Of a stretch of 64,000 bases of DNA, positions 1 to 15,903 are shown in pieces. Position 1 is the first letter of the stretch; each line of letters opens with the position of its first letter. The stretch lies in assembly GCF_035918395.1 (NCBI RefSeq), contig NZ_CP142362.1, positions 1,463,501 through 1,527,500 of the forward strand, in the 5' to 3' direction. The notes below the pieces were generated by a model. It was not told where the DNA came from. It did not search any database and saw nothing but the letters and a program-made list of their open reading frames with translations. Origin of the DNA: Mycolicibacterium sp. ND9-15. Its GTDB lineage: Bacteria > Actinomycetota > Actinomycetes > Mycobacteriales > Mycobacteriaceae. The position numbers were made by a program, and so were the translations under genes.

Positions 1-559
1 CGGAACCGCCCTGCTTCTCGGTCATCGACATGCCCGCGGTGATGCCGGCCTTGATCGTGGGTACCTTCAACTCCGGGTCATACACCCGGCTGGTCAGCAG
101 CGGTTCGTAGACCGCAGCCAACTCCGGATTGTGGCGCAGCGCCGGGACGATGGCATAGGTCATCGAGATCGGGCAGATGTGGCCCGGCTCGGGCGTCCAC
201 ACCGAAGTCTTGGCGGCGCGTACGACGTGGGCGCCGGGCCGGTCGTCGGCCCACGGTGCGGCGTGCAGGCCATGACCGACGGCCACCGACATCAGCGAGT
301 GGTAGGCGGGGTCGTACTCGACTTCGTCGATGCGGTGGCCGTAGCGGTCGTGGGTGTGCAGGATCGGCCGGTTGCGGTCGGCGAGTTCGCCCCAGCACTG
401 CGCCTGCCCGCTTCCGGAGAGCGCGCCCAGGTCGGTGATCTCGTCGATGCCCCACTCGCCGCCCTCGCGGATCAGCGCCTCGACCAGGACCGGGGACGTC
501 GCCGGGTTGTAGTCCTGAAGCGGGGGGACCTGGTTGGTGACGGCGTGCGTGTCTGGCAT
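1..559 (-). CDS. fadE8: Acyl-CoA dehydrogenase, AidB/FadE8 type (3' end outside window)
   Basis: Flavin-dependent acyl-CoA dehydrogenase of the AidB subfamily, oxidising acyl-CoA thioesters in the cytoplasm. Only the N-terminal 186 residues are present; the gene runs off the left edge. The visible part is the AidB N-terminal domain plus the start of the FAD domain, with the stretch CPISMTYA and the ending AGMSMTEKQGGS, which is the flavin/substrate segment of the family. It closely resembles remembered M. tuberculosis Rv0672 (FadE8), and its place near end and rpoC agrees. The ATG at 559-557 has no Shine-Dalgarno sequence and lies 7 nt after a -10-like box, so the mRNA is probably leaderless. 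Confidence 0.9.
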   Translation of the reverse strand, partial: MPDTHAVTNQVPPLQDYNPATSPVLVEALIREGGEWGIDEITDLGALSGSGQAQCWGELADRNRPILHTHDRYGHRIDEVEYDPAYHSLMSVAVGHGLHAAPWADDRPGAHVVRAAKTSVWTPEPGHICPISMTYAIVPALRHNPELAAVYEPLLTSRVYDPELKVPTIKAGITAGMSMTEKQGGS

Positions 560-566
560 GACACCA

Positions 567-595
567 CTATTACACTTTCGCCGACAACTGCACAA
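567..595 (-). promoter_or_regulatory. Predicted leaderless promoter of fadE8 with overlapping dyad
   Basis: On the minus strand TTGTGC (595-590), a 17-nt spacer and TAATAG (572-567) form a SigA-type promoter. The fadE8 ATG begins 7 nt after the -10 box, where transcription should start. The dyad ACAAC-C-GTTGT at 592-602 overlaps the -35 box and could be a repressor site. Inferred from sequence only. Confidence 0.45.
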
Positions 596-609
596 CCGTT
601 GTAACACGC

Positions 610-1752
610 TCAGTCTGCGCGAGCGACCGTGTCTGCTCCCGACACGCCGCCATCGACCGACATTTTGCGGTCGCTCGCGCTAAGGCGAAGCCTCTGGAAT
701 CGGTGGATCGCGGTGATGACGACCGCGGCCAGCACCCAGCCCAGCAGGATGTCGACGACGTAATGCTCGGCGGTGTATACCAGCGTGAACGCCATGGTGA
801 GCACGTAGGTCACCAGCACCGGCCGCCAGCGGCGCTGCACACGGTTCCACAGGAACGCCGCGATCGCCAGCGACAGCCCGGCGTGCAGCGACGGGATCGC
901 CGCCACCAAGTTGACGCTGGACTGGCCCTGGTCGATCAGTGCGCTCGCGGAGTGCAGGTTGAGCTTGCCCCAGCCGCGCCCGACGATCCGCTCGATCCAG
1001 CCGTTGGCGCCGTCGTGGGCGCTCTGCATCGCACCGAGCAGACCGCCGTCGGCCACACCGCGCGCCGTCCGGAACATGCAGCGCGGCCCGGCCGGCCCGC
1101 CCTCGACGTCGGCGGCCGTGCACCGCGCGGCGGCCCACGGGGGCGCGGCGGGAAGCAGCGCGTAGATGACCAACGCCGCGAACGACAACCCGACGAACAA
1201 CCGCACGAACGCCTTCCACTCCTCGCGGTTGCGCAGCCACAGCACCGCCGCGATCACGTAAGGCAGGATGAAGAACGACATATAGACCGAGCTGATGACG
1301 ATCTCCCACCACGGCGGATGGGGCAACTTGAGGCGCTCCTGCAGCCAGACCGTGGGTACCGTGCCGAAGAACAGCCAGCGGTCGGCATCGATCTGCCAGT
1401 GCCACATCGTCGGTCGCCCGACGATGTCGGCCGCTCCCCTGCTCAGGTCGTAGGCGATCAGCACCAGCGCGAACGGCAACCAGTCGCGAATGACGTAGAG
1501 CATCCGACGGCCCTGCCCGATGCTGGCGACCAACAGCCCGGTGGCGATGTAGAGCAGCAGCAGTTCGCGGTTGAACGCGAAACCGGTTGTGATGGTCCGA
1601 TAGACGATCACGATCGCCCAGATGGCGACCGCGATGCGCCGGATGATCGTGAGCCAACGTGCCCGACGCGTCGGCGTGCCGGACTGCTCGGATGGCTGGG
1701 GTGGCTTGAGGGCATCCGGCGCCACAGGAGATGACTCGTCGAGCACGGCCAC
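610..1752 (-). CDS. Membrane PAP2-superfamily phosphatase / inositolphosphotransferase-like
   Basis: Integral membrane protein of 380 residues from the PAP2 (type 2 phosphatidic acid phosphatase) superfamily; such enzymes dephosphorylate or transfer lipid phosphate groups. About six hydrophobic segments are seen. Phosphatase motif 2 is PSLHAG (His near residue 290) and motif 3 is EHYVVD (near 329-334), the layout of the Aur1/inositol phosphorylceramide synthase-like branch. Start is GTG at 1752, 7 nt after a TAGATT box (1765-1760), again suggesting a leaderless transcript. It lies where M. tuberculosis carries lipoprotein gene lpqP, so the locus content differs. Substrate cannot be told. Confidence 0.75.
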   Translation of the reverse strand: MAVLDESSPVAPDALKPPQPSEQSGTPTRRARWLTIIRRIAVAIWAIVIVYRTITTGFAFNRELLLLYIATGLLVASIGQGRRMLYVIRDWLPFALVLIAYDLSRGAADIVGRPTMWHWQIDADRWLFFGTVPTVWLQERLKLPHPPWWEIVISSVYMSFFILPYVIAAVLWLRNREEWKAFVRLFVGLSFAALVIYALLPAAPPWAAARCTAADVEGGPAGPRCMFRTARGVADGGLLGAMQSAHDGANGWIERIVGRGWGKLNLHSASALIDQGQSSVNLVAAIPSLHAGLSLAIAAFLWNRVQRRWRPVLVTYVLTMAFTLVYTAEHYVVDILLGWVLAAVVITAIHRFQRLRLSASDRKMSVDGGVSGADTVARAD

Positions 1753-1759
1753 TCAGCTG

Positions 1760-1765
1760 AATCTA
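1760..1765 (-). promoter_or_regulatory. -10-like box for the PAP2 gene
   Basis: TAGATT on the minus strand lies 7 nt before the GTG start of the PAP2 gene, matching the spacing of leaderless mycobacterial transcripts. No good -35 box is seen. Confidence 0.3.
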
Positions 1766-1828
1766 GTTCACCTCGACGTCACCGGCGGTTAGAGGGCGAT
1801 TCGGTTAGCGGATCGTGACCACGACGCC

Positions 1829-2581
1829 CTAGCCGAGGTGCTCGCGCAGGAACGCGATGTCGTCCTTGCGACCCTCGTCGGCCGTCTCGCAAATCACCGG
1901 GGCGTCGGCCGCCTTGACCACCGCGACCAACAACTGCGGATCGATCTGACCGGTGCCGAAGTTGGCGTGCCGGTCGGCGCCGGAGCCCGCGGCGTCGCGC
2001 GAGTCGTTGCAGTGCACCAGGTCGATGCGCCCGGTGATCGCTTTGATGCGGTCGACGGCGTCGATGAGCGCCTCACCGGCGGCCCAGGCGTGGCACGTGT
2101 CCAGGCAGAACCCGATGCCCCTGCCGCCGATGTGGTCCCACAGCCGGGCGATGACGTCGAAGTGCCGCGCCATCGCGTGCTCACCGCCGGCGGTGTTCTC
2201 CAGGTACACGGGCACGTCGGTCTCGAGGTAGTCGAGCGCCTTGACCCACCGCTCGAAGCCCGCCTCCCAGTCCTTGTCGTCGGCATGGCCACCGTGCACG
2301 ATGACGGCCGTCGCCCCGACGTCGGCCGCCGCATCACAGGTGTCCTGCAGGATCTTGCGCGACGGGATGCGAACCCGGTTGTTGGCCGACGCGACGTTGA
2401 TCAGATACGGCGCATGCACGTACAGCGGGATGCTCGACGCCTTGAGCAGTTCGGCGTCCTCGCGCGGCTTGGGCTTTTTCCAACTCTGCGGATTACCGAG
2501 GAAGAACTGCACGACCTCGGCGCCGTCGGCCTGTGCGTCAGCGAGCGGGTCGTCACCGTGAACATGAGAACCGATAAGCAC
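1829..2581 (-). CDS. end: Endonuclease IV (AP endonuclease, xylose-isomerase-like TIM barrel)
   Basis: Apurinic/apyrimidinic endonuclease of base-excision repair, cutting 5' to abasic sites with a zinc cluster. The 250-residue protein has the family signatures IGSH at the N terminus, [34 protein letters not shown] and [12 protein letters not shown] with a following HxN, which supply the zinc ligands. Length fits the mycobacterial enzyme (about 250). I chose the GTG at 2581, which gives the conserved start LIGSHV; a longer reading frame upstream lacks homology. It follows the antiporter gene by 26 nt and is probably co-transcribed with it. Confidence 0.93.
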   Translation of the reverse strand: MLIGSHVHGDDPLADAQADGAEVVQFFLGNPQSWKKPKPREDAELLKASSIPLYVHAPYLINVASANNRVRIPSRKILQDTCDAAADVGATAVIVHGGHADDKDWEAGFERWVKALDYLETDVPVYLENTAGGEHAMARHFDVIARLWDHIGGRGIGFCLDTCHAWAAGEALIDAVDRIKAITGRIDLVHCNDSRDAAGSGADRHANFGTGQIDPQLLVAVVKAADAPVICETADEGRKDDIAFLREHLG

Positions 2582-2607
2582 GCCGCCGAGTCTAGTTACC
2601 CGCTCCC

Positions 2608-3582
2608 TCAGGTCTGTGTGGCCAGCAGGAAGACCAGGTAGGCCCCGTACGCGGTGACCATCGCAATGCCCTCGCCGCGCGAAACACGTCGGCCGGTGAT
2701 GAAGATCGGGATGCAGGCCAGCGCAACGATCACCATGATCGGGATGTCGATGCGCACCAAGCTCGATGGCAGCAGCAGACCGTGCGCGGGCACCAGGCAC
2801 GTCACGCCGAGGATCAACGCGATGTTGTAGATGCTGCTGCCCAGCAGGTTGCCGATCGCGATGTCGCGGTCGCCACGCAGCGTGGAGACCACCGTGGTCG
2901 CCAGTTCGGGCGCCGAGGTCCCGATGGCCACCACGGTCAGCCCGATCAGCGCATCGGAGACGCCGAACTCGCGCGCCATTCCGACCGCTCCGTCGACGAG
3001 CCAGTCCGCACCGGCCACGACGAGCGCGACGCCGCCGACGAGCATCATCAGCTCACGCAGCGTCTGGTTGCGGACGGCCACCGTCGCCACGTGCCCGTAC
3101 TCATCGGAGAATTCGTCGAAGACTTCCCGCGACTCCCGGCGCGCAGACAGGATCACCGCAGCGGTATAGGCGACCGCACCGGTGAGCAGGATGGCGCCGT
3201 CGACCCGCGACATCACCCCGTCGGCGGCCAGTGCCCACAGCAACAGTGCCGCCGCGGCCATCATCGGCAGCTCGAAGCGAATGGTCCGCAGCTGGAGCAC
3301 CAATGGGGCCATGACCGCGCTGAGCCCGAGGATGAGCAAGAGGTTGACGACGTTGGTGCCCGCGATGTTGCCGACCGCCAGCGCCCCGCTCCCTTGACCG
3401 GCGGCCACCACCCCGACGGCGAGTTCGGGCATGCTGGTGCCGATCGACACCACCGTCAGTCCCACGACGATCGGGCTGATGCCCAGCCGGGCGGCCAGCC
3501 GGGATCCGCCCTTGACCATCACCTCGGCGCCGACGATCAGCGCGGTCAGTCCGGAGAGAAACCACGCGATGTTCGCCAGCAT
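2608..3582 (-). CDS. Calcium/sodium antiporter, CaCA/YrbG family
   Basis: Inner-membrane cation exchanger of the K+-independent Ca2+/Na+ antiporter family. The 324 residues show two homologous halves, each with an alpha-repeat: GTSMPEL near residue 50 and GTSAPEL near residue 225, the ion-binding motifs. About ten hydrophobic segments are present, with a charged central loop ([16 protein letters not shown]). Start taken as ATG 3582; a TTG one codon earlier is also possible. In M. tuberculosis this spot next to rpoC holds a ceramidase gene (Rv0669c), which is absent here, so the antiporter marks a local content difference. It follows the rpoC terminator. Confidence 0.85.
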   Translation of the reverse strand: MLANIAWFLSGLTALIVGAEVMVKGGSRLAARLGISPIVVGLTVVSIGTSMPELAVGVVAAGQGSGALAVGNIAGTNVVNLLLILGLSAVMAPLVLQLRTIRFELPMMAAAALLLWALAADGVMSRVDGAILLTGAVAYTAAVILSARRESREVFDEFSDEYGHVATVAVRNQTLRELMMLVGGVALVVAGADWLVDGAVGMAREFGVSDALIGLTVVAIGTSAPELATTVVSTLRGDRDIAIGNLLGSSIYNIALILGVTCLVPAHGLLLPSSLVRIDIPIMVIVALACIPIFITGRRVSRGEGIAMVTAYGAYLVFLLATQT

Positions 3583-3610
3583 CAAGCCGGGTGCCGGTCT
3601 TCTACTCGCC

Positions 3611-3665
3611 GAGCGCTCACCCTCGTACGAAATCCGGGCCGGAAGCCGTACAAGGGTGAGCGCTC
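3611..3665 (-). terminator. Stem-loop terminator after rpoC
   Basis: A perfect 13-bp inverted repeat (GAGCGCTCACCCT at 3611-3623 against 3653-3665), extended by a mismatch and five more pairs, begins 14 nt past the rpoC stop. There is no clear T-tract, as is usual for mycobacterial hairpin terminators. Confidence 0.75.
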
Positions 3666-3678
3666 GCGCGGTTAGGCG

Positions 3679-7647
<3,969 letters not shown>

Positions 7648-7658
7648 TTAGAAAACTA

Positions 7659-11354
<3,696 letters not shown>

Positions 11355-11383
11355 ACAGTACCGCAGGACGGCGTATTCCTCAA
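11355..11383 (-). promoter_or_regulatory. Proximal rpoBC promoter (predicted)
   Basis: On the minus strand TTGAGG (11383-11378), a 17-nt spacer and TACTGT (11360-11355) match the mycobacterial SigA consensus. It is placed correctly for the rpoBC operon. Confidence 0.55.
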
Positions 11384-11472
11384 CATCCACAACCCAATCG
11401 CATGTATGGCACGCATCGGGGCGCTGGCTGGCGACTCGATCCTTCTCACCCGTCCATACATTGCTGCTCAAC

Positions 11473-11501
11473 AGATTGGCGCGTCCAGCCTGTTCCGTCA
11501 A
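11473..11501 (-). promoter_or_regulatory. Distal rpoBC promoter (predicted)
   Basis: TTGACG (11501-11496), a 17-nt spacer and CAATCT (11478-11473) on the minus strand. The -35 box is strong and the -10 box weak. It lies just past the end of the upstream hydrolase gene, so rpoBC may have tandem promoters. Confidence 0.4.
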
Positions 11502-11545
11502 GAGATAACGCGGCGTTTGGTGTGGATATCCGCAATCTTTCGGTG

Positions 11546-13573
11546 TCAGGCAGCCATCGAACCCGCACACGAGCCGCTCGGTGCCTCCTCGCCGCACGTC
11601 GGCTCGAACGTGAACAAGCCCTGCCCGAGCGAGATGAACGGTTGCAGGAAGTTCAGCAGGTACGGCTTGGTCAGCGAATTGGGCAGCAGCACCGCCGTGG
11701 CCGTTCCCGCAGGGGTGAGAATGCTGATCTCCTGCTGGTCACCTACGGGGTAGATGCCAACTCTCGGATCGCCCTCCTCGGCGAACATGTCGTTGACCCA
11801 ACCGACCATCAGGATCTGCGCTGCCGCGACGTTCTGCGGCTGGGAGAAGCCGGAGACCAGCTGCTGCGCAAACTGGATCAGCGGGTTTCCGCCCCGCATC
11901 GAATCGACATGCGAGCCACCGACCAACGTGACACCGATGAAGGGTGCGTCGGGCCGCGCCTGCTCCAGCGCGGTGCTGCCGACCCCGAACATATTCCACA
12001 GGTACTTCGGCGCGGCCAGCTGATAGACGGGGACTGTCGAGGGCACCTCCCTCAACGAGTCCGCCATCTTGCCGTCCATGCCGACACCGTCGAGCAGGAC
12101 CACCCCGGCGAGCTCGTCGGCGGTGTCGGGATCGTTCGACATGTAGCCGGCTGCGCCGGAGACGGCGCCGCCACCGAGGGAATGGCCGATCAACACGACC
12201 CGTTGCGGGAGCTGGCCTTCATACCCGGTCGAGGCGAGGCTGGCGGCGAGTGCCGGGTTGTCGTCGGCGAACAGATTGCCGATCGCCTGGTGCATCGGTG
12301 CCGCGCCGAGCCAGCAGCCGTCGGACGCCAGGAAGTTCGACGTGATGGACGGCGCCACCACGATGCTGTTCGTCTGCTCGGCGAGGGCAGCCGCGGTGTG
12401 GCTGTACCACGGACCGCTGGCCAGGAAGCCGTGCTGTAGGTAGATGAGCCGATCCGGTGGCGGCGCGCCTTCCTTGACCTCCGGGAAGTACCAGTCGACC
12501 GGCACCTCGGTGCCTTCTCCCGGAGCGCAACCGCAATCGATCCGCAGGGTACGACTCTGCACCGTGACGGTGCTGTTGGGAGGAAGGATCGGTGGTCCGC
12601 CGATGAGTCGGGTCGCGACGGCGTAGAGGTCGAACACGATGGTCCCGACGAGATCGAGCAACCTGGTCAGTGGAGGTACCGACACGGCGTTCGCCGCCGG
12701 CGGGGCCGACGCGAAGGCCACCGCTCGCATTGCGAATTCTTCGGTGGTCTCAACGGCCTTGTCGAGGGCGACCGTCGTGCGCTCTTCGGCTGCGACCTGG
12801 ACGGGGCTGTTGTCGATCTCCGTGTCGATGACGGCTTTCTTCTCGGGCTCGACCCGGACGGTGGCGGCCTCCTCCGATGGGTCCGTCGTGGGGTTCGGGG
12901 CGACCGCGGCGGATAGCTGCGCGGCGGTGCGGTCGCGGTCCGAGCCGGACTTGCTGACAACCTCCTCGGTAGCGGCGTCACGCGTTGCCGGCTCCTCGGT
13001 GGCCGGCTCCACGGTGGCCGCCTCCGCAGTGGCCGGCTCTGTAGTGGCCGGCTCCTCGATTGCCGCGTCTTGAACTGCCGCGCCTTGGGCTGCCGCGCCT
13101 TGGGCTGCCGCGCCTTGGGCTGCCGCGTCGTCGGTCGGTGCGTCGGACGGCTTCCCGCCCTTCGCCCTCTGGTCTGCCGCGGTGTCGTCCTTTTTCGGGT
13201 CCTCGGCGGGTTTCTTCTCGTTGTCGCCGCGGCCCGTTCGGTCGGCGTCTTTCGAGTCGTCGGTCTTGGCGGCGGGAGTGCGCGCGCCGACGCGAGTACT
13301 CGGCGCGCCACCGGACACCCGGGCACCCGGCGCGCCACCGGACACCCTGGCACCTGTCGCATCGCCATCGGACACGCGGCCACCTGTCACGCCGCTTCCA
13401 GGGGAATCCTTTTGACTCTCAACCGACTTCGACGTCTCCGAAGTCTTCGAACCGCCGGCGTCCGAGGATGGCCCGTCGTCGGCGGCCGCCACACCCGCGC
13501 CCGTCAGCATCGCTGCCGACATACCGGCGGTGACGACACCAGCGCTCAACCACACCCAGAACCGGGCGACCAT
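11546..13573 (-). CDS. Secreted alpha/beta hydrolase with long low-complexity N-terminal region
   Basis: Exported serine hydrolase of 675 residues. A signal peptide (residues about 1-35, MVARFWVWLSAGVV onwards, ending in AAADD) is followed by some 250 residues of Ala/Thr/Glu/Pro-rich sequence with tandem AAAQG and EPATxEPAT units, then an alpha/beta hydrolase domain with LIYLQHGF (oxyanion) and GHSLGG (nucleophile Ser near 465) and a late GGSHVD. Substrate unknown; lipid or cutinase-like esters are plausible. The ATG at 13573 has GGAGAGG just upstream and gives the signal peptide directly. It starts 36 nt after the molybdoenzyme gene and may be co-transcribed with it. Confidence 0.8.
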   Translation of the reverse strand: MVARFWVWLSAGVVTAGMSAAMLTGAGVAAADDGPSSDAGGSKTSETSKSVESQKDSPGSGVTGGRVSDGDATGARVSGGAPGARVSGGAPSTRVGARTPAAKTDDSKDADRTGRGDNEKKPAEDPKKDDTAADQRAKGGKPSDAPTDDAAAQGAAAQGAAAQGAAVQDAAIEEPATTEPATAEAATVEPATEEPATRDAATEEVVSKSGSDRDRTAAQLSAAVAPNPTTDPSEEAATVRVEPEKKAVIDTEIDNSPVQVAAEERTTVALDKAVETTEEFAMRAVAFASAPPAANAVSVPPLTRLLDLVGTIVFDLYAVATRLIGGPPILPPNSTVTVQSRTLRIDCGCAPGEGTEVPVDWYFPEVKEGAPPPDRLIYLQHGFLASGPWYSHTAAALAEQTNSIVVAPSITSNFLASDGCWLGAAPMHQAIGNLFADDNPALAASLASTGYEGQLPQRVVLIGHSLGGGAVSGAAGYMSNDPDTADELAGVVLLDGVGMDGKMADSLREVPSTVPVYQLAAPKYLWNMFGVGSTALEQARPDAPFIGVTLVGGSHVDSMRGGNPLIQFAQQLVSGFSQPQNVAAAQILMVGWVNDMFAEEGDPRVGIYPVGDQQEISILTPAGTATAVLLPNSLTKPYLLNFLQPFISLGQGLFTFEPTCGEEAPSGSCAGSMAA

Positions 13574-13609
13574 GACCTCTCCATTCGACGACCGCGTCAA
13601 AACGTAGCG

Positions 13610-15832
13610 CTAGTTGTCAGTAGCGGCAGAGGTTTGCCGAATCCCAGATGCAACGCGCTCGACACGCACCGGCACGCCGGTCAACCGCGCCATTCCGGCC
13701 AGACTCTCGATGTCGGCCGGGTCGCTCGACATCAGCCGGTTGACGTTCGCGCCGCCGGCGTCATTGGCCACCCGCCATCCGGCCGTGCCCTTGTGCCCCC
13801 AGCCGTGGGGGACCGCGACCACCCCGGCGACGATATCCTTGGTCACCACGACCGGAAGCTCGATCTGGCCGTGCGGCGACGCGATCCGCACGACGTCACC
13901 GTCGACGATGTGCGCGGCGGCCGCGTCATCGACGTGCATGCACGCCTGCTGGGTGCGCTCGCCGCGCATCAGCAGCGGTGAATTGTGCATCCACGAGTTC
14001 TCCGACCGCGCCTCGCGCATGCCGATCAGCCGCATCGGGTAGCCGTCGGCAACCCTGCGCCGCGACAGTTTGTCGACCTCGGCGGCGATCTCGTCGTGCT
14101 GTAACCGCACCCGGCGACCGCGGTACACCACGGTGTCGCGCAGCACGCCTGCGCGCAGATTGTCCGCCAGCACGGTGCCGTGCGGGTGACGGGCGGTGAG
14201 CTTGGCGAAGCTCAACCCCGGCCGCAGACCGAACCGGTCACCGCCCTCGGCCAGCCGGATCACGGCGTCGATGAACATCCGCGGGCAGAGCCGAATGCCG
14301 AACGCCGACACTACTTTTCGAGTAGCAGCTAGCATCGCCAGTCCGGGCGTCGACCGCCACATCCTGGCGGTGAGATCCTCGACGATCTCCCATTCCGCAC
14401 GAGCCTGCCCCACCGGCGCGATGACAGCCTCGGTGGCCTGCCGGAACGGGGTGGGTTGCAGGGTCTGGAACGGGAGCGGGAAGTCGTCGCGCTCGTACAT
14501 CGACGTGGCGGGGAGCACGTAGTCGCAGTGGGCCAGTGTCTCGTTGACGTAGAGGTCGATGCCGACCATCAGGTCAAGCGATTCGAGGGCCGCCTCTAGT
14601 TCGTCGCCGTTGGGCACCGACAGCACCGGGTTGCCCGCGCCGACGAACAGCGCCCTTACCTGACCGCGGCCAGGCGTGGTGATCTCCTTGGCCATCACCC
14701 CTGCCGGTTCCGAACCCAGTACGGACGGAAACCCGCCGATGCGCGAGCGCCTGCGCGAGTAGACGGCTCGCAGCAACGCGCCGCCCGCCTTGTTGAGCCA
14801 CCGCTCCCCCGGCACCCCCAGTCGGCCGAACATGCTGCCGCCGACCACGTCGAGATTGCCCGCTACCAGGTTGACCGCGTCGAGCAGATACGTCGTCAAG
14901 GTTCCGTTCTCGCCGGTGCTGGTACCGACGCGGCCGTACACCGCGGCACGCTCGGTCCGGACAAGATCGCGGGCCAGTGAGCGGACGGTCTGCGGGTCGA
15001 TTCCGGTGTGCGCCTCGGTCACCTCCGGGCTGAACGGCCGCGCCAGCCGCTCGAGCCAGGCCCCGCCGTCGGCCTGTGCTTCGAGCCGGCGCCGGTCGAC
15101 CAGGTTCTCGCCGAACATCACATGCAGCAGCGACAGCAGCAGAAAGGCGTCGCCGTCGGGGACGACGCCCAGCCACTCGAACTGGGCGGCGGTCTCGGTC
15201 TTGCGGGGGTCGATCACCAGCACGCGGCCGCCGCGTTTGACGATGTCGTGCATGCGGTCCCTGATCCGCGGCACGGTGAGCACGCTGCCGTGCGAAATGA
15301 CCGGGTTGGCGCCGATGACGACGAGCAGGTCCGTGCGCAGCACGTCGGGTACCGGCAACGCGAGCGGTGATCCGTAGAGCAACTGGCTGGCGACGAAGCG
15401 GTTGTTCACATCCTGGGAGCCGGCCGTGAACACGTGCAGGCGCGGGCCGAAAGCGGTCGTCAGCGTGGTGAGGCTCAGCGTGTAGGAGTAGCTGAACGCG
15501 CCCGGGTTACCGAAGTACCAGCCGATCGCACCCGCTCCGTACGTCCGGTGAATGGCGACGAGCCGTGCGGCGATGTCGGTCATCGCCTCGTCCCAGCCGA
15601 CGGGCTCGAAGCCGCCTTCCGGGGAAGCCCGTCGGCGCAGCGGCGTGGTGACGCGGTCGGGGTCGTTGACCACCTCGCTGAACGCGATGCCCTTCTGGCA
15701 GGCGAACCCCGCCGAGAGCGGATGGTCCCGGTCGGGACGCAGTTCGGTGAGACGGCCGTCCTCGACGGTCGCGATCATGCCGCACAGCGGCTCGCAAATC
15801 CGACAAAAGGTCGGTTTCTGCTCGTGCGTCAT
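13610..15832 (-). CDS. Molybdopterin-dependent oxidoreductase (formate dehydrogenase/DMSO-reductase superfamily)
   Basis: 740-residue bis-MGD molybdoenzyme catalytic subunit. Cys10, Cys13, Cys17 and Cys45 with Lys47 form the N-terminal [4Fe-4S] motif. Then come the molybdopterin domains (GWYFGNPG, LLVVIGANPVISHG, LVIDPRKTETA, LFVGAGNP) and the C-terminal dinucleotide-binding domain (NSWMHNSPLL, VRIASPHGQIELPVVVT, PHGWGHKG). The Mo-ligand residue cannot be picked out with confidence. No twin-arginine leader is seen, so it is probably cytoplasmic. No partner electron-transfer subunit is nearby. Typical annotation would be BisC/FdhF-like; substrate unknown. Confidence 0.85.
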   Translation of the reverse strand: MTHEQKPTFCRICEPLCGMIATVEDGRLTELRPDRDHPLSAGFACQKGIAFSEVVNDPDRVTTPLRRRASPEGGFEPVGWDEAMTDIAARLVAIHRTYGAGAIGWYFGNPGAFSYSYTLSLTTLTTAFGPRLHVFTAGSQDVNNRFVASQLLYGSPLALPVPDVLRTDLLVVIGANPVISHGSVLTVPRIRDRMHDIVKRGGRVLVIDPRKTETAAQFEWLGVVPDGDAFLLLSLLHVMFGENLVDRRRLEAQADGGAWLERLARPFSPEVTEAHTGIDPQTVRSLARDLVRTERAAVYGRVGTSTGENGTLTTYLLDAVNLVAGNLDVVGGSMFGRLGVPGERWLNKAGGALLRAVYSRRRSRIGGFPSVLGSEPAGVMAKEITTPGRGQVRALFVGAGNPVLSVPNGDELEAALESLDLMVGIDLYVNETLAHCDYVLPATSMYERDDFPLPFQTLQPTPFRQATEAVIAPVGQARAEWEIVEDLTARMWRSTPGLAMLAATRKVVSAFGIRLCPRMFIDAVIRLAEGGDRFGLRPGLSFAKLTARHPHGTVLADNLRAGVLRDTVVYRGRRVRLQHDEIAAEVDKLSRRRVADGYPMRLIGMREARSENSWMHNSPLLMRGERTQQACMHVDDAAAAHIVDGDVVRIASPHGQIELPVVVTKDIVAGVVAVPHGWGHKGTAGWRVANDAGGANVNRLMSSDPADIESLAGMARLTGVPVRVERVASGIRQTSAATDN

Positions 15833-15872
15833 TGTCCCCCAGCCCTTTCGGGTGGAGGTGGCCCCACTTCGC

Positions 15873-15894
15873 GTGAGCGCTCATCGACGCTCAC
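15873..15894 (-). terminator. Hairpin after mkl
   Basis: GTGAGCG (15873-15879) and CGCTCAC (15888-15894) form a 7-bp stem with an 8-nt loop, 9 nt past the mkl stop and before the molybdoenzyme start. It shares the GTGAGCGCTC core with the rpoC terminator stem. No T-tract. Confidence 0.45.
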
Positions 15895-15903
15895 CGGGTG
15901 GCC

